Under the pieces are notes generated by a model. The model had not been told where the DNA came from. It made no database searches and saw only the letters and a program-made list of their open reading frames with translations. A DNA stretch of 64,000 bases from Vanessa cardui (lineage: Eukaryota; Arthropoda; Insecta; Lepidoptera; Nymphalidae), in the NCBI RefSeq assembly GCF_905220365.1, contig NC_061154.1, positions 1,674,001 through 1,738,000 of the forward strand. Direction: 5' to 3'. A program made the position numbers and the translations under genes. Positions within the stretch are counted from its first letter, which is position 1. Each line of letters starts with the position of its first letter. Below are positions 47,401 to 59,400 of this stretch, piece by piece.

Positions 47401-50400
47401 ATTAAATTTACTCTTCCAAAATTGTTTTAATCTTTACTTACAACCTTTTTTGATTTAGTATATTTTGAGGTTCCTTATCGAAGTATTCTTAATTAAAAAT
47501 AACGGTTATCATTGTTGGATAATTCGAAATTCGAATTCAAAAATGGAAACAATTATTTCAAGTATAAATATATCACGTATAACAACTCGATGTATTCAAC
47601 GCCAGGACACAACCGGCACGCTTGATAATGTTTTGATTGCATAAAATAGTTCCCTTATTGACTCAAGCACTTGTCAGCTATGGTAATAATGTATCTATTC
47701 TTATATGTATGTACTATGTAATGTACATACTATATATATTACGCTTATGTTTATTTATTATTAGCGTTTATTATACGTAGAAAGATGGGATGATCATTGT
47801 AAGAATTTTAGATGGCGGTCAATTCAAATCAATTCTTAGTTTAGTTTTAGTTGTGCAGACAGAGCACCGATTATTTTGCCGATGTCACGTAAGATGGAGA
47901 AGACACGAAAGAGATTGATTGATACGGTTGAGGGAACTAATATAAACTAATAAATTGGATTTCGATAGACTCGCTTATCAAGTCAAGTCAACGTAAAGTT
48001 GGTTCAGAAAGTTGTATACGACCAAGCCCTATCTATGGAGCTTCAAATACAACAATATAAAAAAATTTATACAATGATAAATTGCATCGTGAATGAACTT
48101 TGTTTTGCGTCCGAGAAAATACACGTTATAACACTTATTGATATCTAATTGGTTATCTGTGATTTCAATTTAACTCTTGTTAGTGTCAATTCGAATCGTA
48201 GTGTTTTATTTTTAAATATTAACATCACGTTTGTGATCACTGAACTGGCGGCGGTGATTTTTTGATTATAAAACATGGGGATATAAAATCACTGGTGAAT
48301 ACTACTGCATTGATTGAAAGTTTGATAGTGTTAGAAATATTAAATTAACATCGTCAATTCGCCTTGAAACCAAGATGTTATGTTTATTGTATGTTTTGTA
48401 AGCCAGTGTGGATTACTCGCCCTTTACACTGGCACACACTTAATAACACTGACAGAAGCTGCTTGACGGTGATGAATAGGTGATAGTTACTTAAAAGGGC
48501 TTGCAGACAACTATATTTGTTTGATACTAAAATCATATTCAACTGCAAAATAATTCAGTAATCTTAGCAGTTTACTGTATGTAATTTTAAGAAATTTCCT
48601 TAAGTTTCTTTTTATATAATAATGCTCATAAAAATTGCCCTGACTAATGTATCGCTTCAAATTCGATAATAGTCATGAATATGTCCACAAATGTATAGAA
48701 ATGATGACATTTTTATAAGTGTAAGTGTTAGTTATTTTATTTATATCTAGTTAATTATATATTGTCTTAACCCCACTGCAATAGAAGTTACCTTGATTTT
48801 TAACTACGAGTAATTAATATCAGGATATCATTCCTTGTAAACGTATTTCGGCTAAATAGTTATTTATATGAATGATTGACGTAGTTATTTACGAATAAAC
48901 ACACTTTTTATACTGCTGGGCTAAGGCCTCCTCTCCCATTAAGAGGGTTTGGAACATATTCCACCACGCTGTTCCAATCGGGTTGGTGGAATACACATGT
49001 GACAGAATTTCATTGAAATTTAGACACATGTAGGTTTCCTCGCGATGTTTTCCTTCACCGCCGAGCACGGGATGAATTATAAACACAAATTAAGCACATA
49101 TAAAGTGGGGCTTGCCTGGGTTTGAACACGCAATCATCGGTTAAGATACACGCGTTCTAACCATCTCAGCTCATAAACACACTTGCCATCTAATATTATA
49201 TGCTGCATATTATAAAGCAATCTTATTATAGAATTACAAGTTTATAAGGTTGGATATACTGATCTGATTGTTTGGCACTGATGTATGTTGTATTTTGAAA
49301 TACTTGCTATTCCCGACATACGAGTTAAGCCCAGTCTGAAACCAGTACAGATTATCACTTCATAGTATAAATAAAGGCGGTTTTTCTGTGAAACTACGCA
49401 AAGGATTTTGATGCGGTTTTTTTTAATAGAGTGATTCGAGTGGAAGATTTTTGTATATAATACATTGACAATCTAGTAAAGAAACAATGATAATTTTAGA
49501 AGTTTCTAATATGACGTCGTATATAAATAAAGTTTAGTACTAGTAGGGCGTTATACGCGTTTGAAGTTACTCCCTATTATATCAGTAATCTGCCAGTGAA
49601 AGTCAGTCCCATTAAAATCTGTTCAGCCGTTCCAGAAATTAGCGAAACAAACAGACGGACAGACAGACCGACAAAAATTGTAAAAAAATGTTATTTTGGT
49701 ATATGTATCGTGTATAAACACATATGCATTTTATAAAAAAGGCTTTTTCAATATTACAAACGGACACTCCAATTTTATTAAATGTATAGATCAGAATTAC
49801 ACCCGTACGAAGCCAAGGTGGGTCGCTAGTATTGATGAAAAAGGTTGATTACCGATCACAGTTCTTGATAGAATTTAAATACCAAACCAAATGTAAGATA
49901 CCTTTTTTATGTTATAGGTTGGCGTACGAGCATATGGGCCACCTGATGGTAAGTGGTCACCATAACCCATAGACAATGACGCTGTAAGAAATATTAACTA
50001 TTCCTTAAATCGTCAATGCGCCACCAACCTTGGGAACTAAGATATTATATCCCTTGTGCATGTAGTTACACTGGCTCACCCTTCAAGCCGGAACACAACA
50101 ATACTGAGTACTGTTGTTTGGCGGTAGAATAACTGATGAGTGGCTACCTACCCAGTGTCTAACAAGTAAATTCCTCAATATAACACTCTAAAGTTGCACT
50201 TCGTGATTGAAATAATTAGTATATTCGTTTCCATTGTTGTTAATAATGAAATTTCTGGCTGTAAACGCGTTGCAGCGCTACAATGTATATTGAAATTATA
50301 GCGATCGTTATTCAATCGCGTTATGAACAAATGAGTCCTGAGTGCTTATTTTATTTAACCCCTTGCAGTACTGAGTATCGTGTCAATTGCTCCGTGATAC

Positions 50401-53400
50401 TTCGACTTGTCACTTCGCACTGCACGAGCGATCGAATTCAAGACATAGCCTCTCACAAACTTCCAGTAACGAAATATATGCAGTCTTAAACGGGAATTTG
50501 TGTTGCTTTTTTGATAATGTTGATATAAATTTATATTCCAGGATCGAAAAGGGTCAACTGATAACATTCAATCCAGAGGCGTTTGTGAGGACGAGGAAGA
50601 ACATGCAGCCGTTTCTGCGGAAGATTCTCCAATCGCAAATATTCCAGCAGGTGAGATGGATAGATATTTATGTGTAAAAAATTCGAATGACATTCCCACT
50701 GCTGGGCAAACGACCGTATCATAGCAAAAAGCGATTCACAGTGCATCAGCGAACTAGTTCTTAAAGTATTTTTGTTGTTTATTTATTATATCTATCTATT
50801 AAATATAGATTATTAATAAGTAAGAATCGTGATATCTATGATCATGATATCTATAAAAATCGTGATATTCTTATTGAAAACTAACTGTGTCCGCGATTTC
50901 GTGCGAGATTGAATTTATTAGAAAAGTATTTGTTGTAGCCTAAGTTACTTCTTATAATATTAGCTTTTTGTTGGTGGAAGTCTCGTCAAAATCGGTCCTT
51001 ACGTTCCATAGATTAGCCGTAATAAACACATAGATAGACAAAATTAAAAATATAGTTATTTTAGTATATATACAAATGTATTTAATAAAAAACGGTTACT
51101 TTAATATTACAAACAGACATTCCAATATTACTATGTATATATTGCACTCGTGCGAAGCCAGGAACTAACTAATTATAAAATAAATACATAAATATATTGT
51201 TTGTGGAGGTAAGGTAAAAATAAAAGGAAGAGCTTGGTTCAATTCAATTTTATTTTACCGTATGAATTAATATTTTAAGAGAACGTTTAAACAAAAAATT
51301 TAAATTGACAAAACTCTGAAATAAGTAACAGGCAAATCTTTTATAGTAACTAGCGACCCTCCCGGGCTCGCACGGGTGCCATACTACTATACTGTCAATG
51401 TCACTATATCTATTAAAAAAAACTGCATCAAAATCTGTTGCATAATTTTAAAGATTTAAGCATACATAGGGACAGACAGCGGACAAGCTACTTTGTTTTA
51501 TACTATGTAATGAAGACAAAATAGTTTTCATAAGAGATTAAGTCATGCAACACGTTGTGTACCCAACAGTTCATAGACGAAAGGCTCGAGTTGCTTAACT
51601 CCGGTCGCGGCTTCAACGACGAATTCGAAGTCGAATGCAACAACTACGCAGAGAAAGTCAGCACCGGGAGCGGTCAGAAGCTGAAACAGCAGTACCGGGA
51701 CTGGGCCAAGACCGTCAAGAAGGAGGGTGGTGCCTTCTTCAAAACCGTCAAAGATAAGGTGATTTATGGAATAGTTCGTGTTTTGTATTAATATTTATTT
51801 TCTAGCGACCCGACCCGGCTTCGCACGGCTAGTTGATATGTATCTTTTTAAATTATATTATGAACAAATTATATAAAATCATTAAAAATTGTATCCTATG
51901 TGCTAGTACATAGGATACAATTTATAGGTTATTTATTTATAGGTACAGTAATATGGGTTCTACACCAGAATAGTCTGATGTATAACCTATATTACTGTAA
52001 AATTTCTTCAAAATCTGTTCAGTATTCTTTCGTGAAAGAGTAACAAACATAAATACTGCTATCCTCACAAACTTTCGCATTTATGGTATTAGTTATACTT
52101 TTTATATATACATACGATGTCATGTCAGGCTATTGCGTTAAGCAAATTTTCAATGAAAATCTTTGTAATATTTATGTGTATGTAATATACTCTATCAAGA
52201 ACAACCCACAATGAACTCAATGTATACTTTTGTATGGAAATTTTAGTACTTTTTGGTAGGGCTATATCCAAGCCCGTCTGGTTAGGTACCACCCACTCGT
52301 CAGGTATTTGCTGCCAAATAGCAATACTCAGTATTGCTGTGTTCTGATTTGAAGGGTGAGCGCGCCAGTGTAACTACACGCACAAGACATAACATCTTAG
52401 TTTCCATGGTTGGTGGAATTATCGGTAATAAGGTTGGTCAATAAATCTAAGCCCTAATGTCTATGGGTGAAGATGACCACTTACCATCAGGTGGCCCATT
52501 AGCAGGGTCGCCTGCTAATTATGTATAAATAAATGTAATTACATTTTATATTCATAGAATTTCATCTTTAAAAAGCTAGCTATAAAAATATTTAAAATGT
52601 TTAATAAAAAACCAAATCTAACAATAGATTCGTAAGGATACTGACACTAATGTCAGTACTGTAGTTTGTAACATATTCCAAATTTGTTTTGGATTTTATT
52701 ATGAAAAAGTCATTTCTTTGTCTCTAGTGTCAAAAAAATTTGAACCTTAAGTTACTAACAATTAAGAGTGATTTATACATGATTTATATATTCTTTGAGG
52801 CCATTCATTGGTAAGATTTGATATTGATTAATCATACCTCTATCTATTGCTAATGAGAAAATATAATTATCATTATTAGCAATATTATTTACATTGATTG
52901 TTCTGCCAAATGTTTATTATGAAATAACTAATTTAAGATTTAAGAATGAACTAAATTCGTCTGAGTGTAGTTGTTATCCGGTCTGATGTGAGTGAGTCAG
53001 TGTATTTACAGGCACTAGGGACCAAAGATCTTAGTTCCCAAGGTTGGTGGCGTTGGTGATGTAAGGAATGGTTTATAATTCTTGCAACACCAATGACTAG
53101 ATGTATAAAACCACTAACCAAGAGATATCTACTAAACATATAAATAAAATAATATTCTAATATGATTTAAATATTAATATAAAAGTAACATTGATAAATT
53201 AATTATCGCTTAGTAATAATATGCATCGTTTCATGATTTGTGAGTGGTAATTTAATGGTATCTAATGCCATCGGTCAGGGTTGCCAACTATAATAAGTAG
53301 ACGTATACATTATTGTTGAAATATATTTTTTTCTCATATATTATACATCAAATCAAAATAAACTTTATTCAAGTAGGCTTTTACAAGCACTTTTGAATCG

Positions 53401-56400
53401 TCATTTTACAATAAGTGAAGCTACCACCGGTTCGGAAAGTAGATTCTACCGAGAAGAACCGTCAAGAAACTCAGTAGTTACTCTTTCTTAACATTTAAAA
53501 AATACAGAGTCATGTTAGTTAAATACAATTATTTAAATTAATATATCCTGCTTGGAAGTCAACAGGTATTAATTCCACGCCTTTTTATCATCTACAAAAT
53601 CTTGTATCGAATAATACGCCTTTTTTTACCAATGTATTTATTTACAAACGATTTGAATTTACGATACGGCAAAGTTAAAAATGTCTGCGGAATTTTATTA
53701 TAGAAACGGATACCTTGGCAACTTGTATACATATATACGTATAATGTGATTATCTTCGAGGCGAAATTGGAGAGATACCATTGTTTTTCTACTTACAGAT
53801 CAATATATAAATTAAATGATTTAAAAAATGCATGCTTATATGATCAAATTCGTTGCTTCGTACTAAAATATTGATTGTATCTTAATACGAGATATATATG
53901 AAGTATAAATAAAATCAAATAATAAATAAAGTAAAATACAATACGTTTTGATATTAGTTCGAACACATGGACACGTTTTTGGAGTTTTGTTGTTATCTTT
54001 ATACTATTATTTTATAATTGAATTATTATTTTATAATATTAGTAGTATTATATTAAGATTGTTATTTATTATTATTTATATATTTTAACAGTTGGGCCGT
54101 TAATCAGCTTAGCAATGCGGGTGTGCTTTGAAAACCTGCTAAACAAAAAAATATGCCTCAGCCTGTGTTTAGTGCTAATTTAATAATATTTTAATTTAAT
54201 CTGTTATCGTATCGATAGAATTTGTACAAAAGCGAGAATTTGTGATAGTATTTTGTTTTATATTTTGAAAAGTAATATCATTAAAGCTTTTTTTATAAAT
54301 CCTTTAAGAATTTTAGTTTATGATCTCGTGAAATGTGAATTATAAAATGTAATGGCTTCAAATTGATTATATTTTAATGTTATATTTTATATTACAAGTT
54401 CTTTTTTTCAACATATGTGATTTTGTGTCGAAAACGTTATACAGAATCATTGCAAGTATGCCACTCTGAAATATCATTTCAAAAGTATATTCCTATTTAT
54501 AATAACTATATAGGGAAAAATAGATATTACGGTATCGTTTTTTATTGTATAATTTACAACATCCACGGGCTCATAAATGCCGGTGCCTAATTCTACATTA
54601 CATATAAATTTTGGCGTTTTATATTTTTACTAAACATCAGCATTTTTTACTGTATTGTTTGTACGGTACAGTTTACAAAATAGATACAAAATTGCCATTC
54701 GATTGCGTTCTTATAGAAGTTTTAAACCATTTGTTAAATTATAAGGTAACTTTGCATACAAGCCAAAGATAAGTCCGGTAATGGCAGCAAAACATTCACA
54801 TGATCAAGTATCACAAGTTAGAATCTTTATCCTAGTGTCAGTAACTGTTATGACAACGGTACTATCAATCTTCGCAGCTGTTGATTCACCTCGTGACGTA
54901 CAAATTCTATCGTTATGGTTAATGAAATTTGTGTACTGTATGGTAAATGCGTGTTGTGTTGTCGGTAATTATGTTGCATGCTGTAAGTACATGGGTTTTT
55001 TATACGCTTTAAATTGTTAATATTTGCAGGCGAACCCCGCGGTACAATCGGCTGTGAAAACGGTGAGTGAACCATGAATGTTCATAAGATATCGTCACGT
55101 TATTCACTAATTAGTGGAATGTTTTTTTTTTTTATTATTGTTGTATTTTAATTAGTTTTTACATAATGTAGACATGTGCTAAATATCGATATTCTGAGTC
55201 GATTATTTCAATATGAAAATTGATTTGGACGCGTTACAGACCATAACTTAATAAATTAGGTCACGTTATAATAATAATAAATATGAGCCAACATCACATT
55301 CATGTAACTCTCTCAGTCTGATCCCAATGTAAGTAGCTGAAGCACTTGTGTTATGGAAATCAGAAGTAACGACGGTACCATAAACACCCAGACCCAAGAC
55401 AACATAGAAAACTAATGGTAATCTACATCGACTCGGCCGGGAATCGAACCCGGGACCTCAGAGTGGCGTACCCATGAAAACCGGTGTACACACCACTCGA
55501 CCATGGAGGTCGTCGTTATTTCAGTGCAAACGCGTTTATTAAAATCTAGTTGTTGTCCGCGGGTTCGCTCGCGTCTAAGGGGGTATCTGCCATGTCAGGC
55601 AAAAATAGCCTGTTCTTGTTCTTCCATGGAGTTCAAGTTTGCTTCATAACAAATTTCATCAAATTCGGTTCAGCGGTTTGGTCGTATAAGACCGACGAAC
55701 AAACAGAGAGAGTTACTTTCACGTTTATAATATTAGTATACCTACACTTAAAAAGCTGCCGTAATACACGGATGCTATAATGTGAGAGACGTAGGTGCGA
55801 ATAAGAAAATATATCGATAGTATAATTATAATCGATCTCTGTTCCAAATTTCATTCAGATACATTCAATCGTTCTTGCGTGATTGAATAAACATTTATTC
55901 ATTCAAGTTTTGATAGATAGAATGTGTTCTCGGAACGAAAGCATCATTCGTTGTTCTTAATAAATTATTTCGAATATAATTATGGTCTAAATAGCTTGTT
56001 TACATTTTGTATAAATTAATTTCATGAAACATAATCAGCTTTTGTAGAGGAATAATACAGGGTGTAGTTATAATATCTTGTATCGTTATAAAACAAATCA
56101 AGAAGAGTATTTATATGTGAAAATTTATTATTTGTATATTATATTTACATCCGATGTATCTGTATTTAGTGTATTTATCATGTAGTAATTTATTTTTGAT
56201 ATTGTTTTAGTATATATATTTTTTATGTATATGTTTATTCTCATTGCATGTTTATTTATTTAGTATTATTTACAATACAATATTTGGGCATCGATGTTAC
56301 TATATATACATAATTCCCTAATTCACATTTTAATATACCTCGTCAAATCTCAGATTATAAAAGAGCAAAGATCAAATGGAGCGCTCGCAACAATAAAGTG

Positions 56401-59400
56401 AAGCAACAAAAACGAATACAAAATCGAACGAACTATTGATGAAAGACATGTCTTGTTGTAATTTGTACTCGCTTTTGATTTTGTATTTGTTTATGTTTCG
56501 CGCGCTCCAGTTATCTTTTATTTTATATTTTGAGTCAGACTAACTGATATGCCATGCTAAACGCTCATTGGTTGTCGATGACGTCGTGACCTGCCACCGA
56601 CCAATGAGAATTTAGATACAGCCAAATTATTTTTGACACTGACAGCGTTTTGGAAAATGGATATAGTAGTCATTTTCTTTTATATATATTAATTAATTAT
56701 ACATATATGTATTTATTTTATATTTATTATAGTTTTGATTAAAAGTAGAATATTAAGTAGAATATTAGCAAGCTATTAATTTAAAAAATTCCACAAATTA
56801 GTGAATATAGTGCGATAATCGAAATTATATAAAGTCTTAAGTCTATCGTTGCACTGGGTTTCAATGTATGTGTAAGTATTTATTGCATGTGATTTAATTG
56901 GGTAGTAAGTATACACAAAAAGAAACTGTTCTGAATTTGAATTTAAGTCTATAAAATATTTTTGTTCTTTAATTAAACTATAACATAAAAAGTATTTCTA
57001 GACACAAAGATATTATTGTAAGGTTCGTACAGTGCATGGCTGTATGAATTTAATCCTTTATCAGTTTGTTGTTTTTAAAATTTATTAAAAATATAAGGGG
57101 TTTAGGGAGGGGAGTAGTTTCGACCATGTCTTATGTTTCCTTCCAAGATGGTTGGTAAAAGTTTCGATAGTTGAAAATATCAAAAATATACTCAATGTTA
57201 AAATAATTTGAAAAAGCCGAGGTTTTCTCGAGATGCACCCTTAAAACCTCTAGGAATGGTCCCCAATGACAATGAACAAGAACTATCTGGTTATAATTCG
57301 TATATATCTTATGTTCTGTAAGTCATAAACATATAGAAAAACACAGTCGTCACACAAATACACATAAATGTTTGTGTATGTGTGTGTTTAATGGTATGCT
57401 CGTGTAATGTTGAAAAAGTGTAACATTTTTTTTAACACAATGCAACGTTTCAACCGCGAAATGTTTTCACCTGGGTCTCGTGTACTGTGCACGCTTTTGT
57501 ATGAGTATTATTCGTTATCTCTTGCACTATCTACTTTATACGTCCTCGCACGCTACTGGGGTAAGTTTAGAGTAATTACCTTTTAAAGGTAACAATTATA
57601 TTATTTTCAAGTAACACTTTATATGTTTATGTGGGAAAAAAATCTTGCACAATTTGCTTTCATCACAATTTGTTATTTTCCTTAAAACTTCAAGCAATGA
57701 CACATTAATAATTTTTCATTATGTAAATACTGATTCTAATAAAATGTTTAATTATCTGGGTATTGAAAATGATATATATATTTCTGTGTATCCGAATGTT
57801 GCAATATTGAAAATATCATTTAATATTTTTAATAATTCGAGCATCTTTCCCTAGGTCCGACAAGGGGGTAAAAATATGAAGTCAGCTGTGCGCGGCTTGA
57901 AGAATAAAATGCCCAAAACAGGTTCACGGCCATCCTCCATAAACACCACTGACGATAGCAGGTAATTGTTTTTTACTTATATAGTGAAACCGTTACGAAA
58001 TTTTTCGTGACTTAATGTTAGGGATTTCAGCTAGGACGTCTGGGTATCACCCACTCGTCAGATGTTCTACTGCCGAGTAGCAATATCCAGGCAGAAGGGA
58101 TATAACATCTTAGTTCCCAATGTTGGTGGTACATTTTTTTGCATTTATTTTTGTTTTGACCACGCATTTGCTCGTGCTCCGGCCTGTGTGACGTTGATCT
58201 TGTGTGAGGGCAACGTGAAAGAATAACGAAGTAATATATAGATAAACTCTTATCCATATTTATAATATTATATATGATGTAAAAGATTGGACTACAGAAT
58301 GATCCTATACACCATATGGGAATGGTAGTGACGGTTCTGAGCCTATATGGGTTAATTAAATATATTAATTAGATTCTGTGTGTGACCATTGCAATGGTAC
58401 ACTTAAAGCATTCCCCGATCATACAATCGTTTAAAATGAATTTGCGTGACTCGGATTATTTAGGATTCAAGTGTAATTTATTAATTAAATTTTTCAATTT
58501 AATATAATTTTATATTTCTTAGCGCAGCTATAAAGCGTAAGTAATATTGATGTCGTGTTTCAATTTCGTATTTCTTAAGCTATCCGTACGCTATGTTTAG
58601 CTATAATTTGGCTAATGATTGGTATTCGTGCTAGAATATATCAGTGGTGCTATTCTCCAAATTTTCTCTTCTCCAAGTTTTGTAGTGGAGATAAATATTT
58701 CTAAAGTGGTCGATATATGGTGTGACTGATATTTGTTCTGACAGGTTTTCATGCGGCTCAGCCACACCAGTTTCATCCGATTCCTCCGAATCCTCCCCCT
58801 CTCATGACATGCCACCTCGCGAGCCACCCCCGACTCTACCGCTAGATCTCCTAACGGAGATGGAGTTTCTCTTTCCGAATAAGCGTCGCGATAGTTTCCC
58901 CGGCAGTGCTCTCAACTCTGAAATCAGCCTCCCCGACAAAGCCGTGAGTATTACGTATTATTGAACGCCTTGTATTTATTTGGTCTGTGAATTTGGACAA
59001 ACGGTACAAGTTTTTTTCCGTCAAAATTGTTTCTCCAATAATCGGAGTATTTTTATTCAAGAGTGAATCTCATTGAATTTGTTCATATTTTAAGTACTAA
59101 TAAGTAAAATGTACCGCAACTTCAAATTCTCGACCGTTACGCTGAATGCTCGTATCGGAAACGCTTTAATAATCATAGCTTTTGATACATACTCTTAGTA
59201 TGGGCAAGTCTCGGTGTAAATATCACTATGTAGATTCGTAGTGTCAGTTACTTTCACCCGTCATCAGTTTATAGTGTCAAAAGTTATGAGAATCGTATAC
59301 CGCGATGGGGTGTCTTTGACGTTTGACCGCAAGGTTCAAGGAGTCACCCCGTCTTGCGTTGCCTATCGTTGGACGTCGCTTTACGTGTTAAGCTTGTATC

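Larger units (their letters stand above)
45876..50541. other. Remainder of DENND1 intron 7
   Basis: AT-rich intron with SINE-A copies at 46689 and 48907, dispersed repeats at 49390-49830 and a SINE-B copy at 49905. No exon seen. Confidence 0.55.

Noticed and set aside
54781..55020. 79-codon + strand ORF with a hydrophobic segment just before DENND1 exon 10
   Set aside because: It stops before the exon 10 acceptor, has no acceptor-donor pair joining it to DENND1, and shows no known domain; most likely intronic chance.
55427..55513. Possible tRNA gene (GGGAATCGAACCCGGG on + strand)
   Set aside because: It is the head of SINE-C: no convincing acceptor-stem pairing, and the conserved body continues for another 160 bp as in the 25.7-kb copy.
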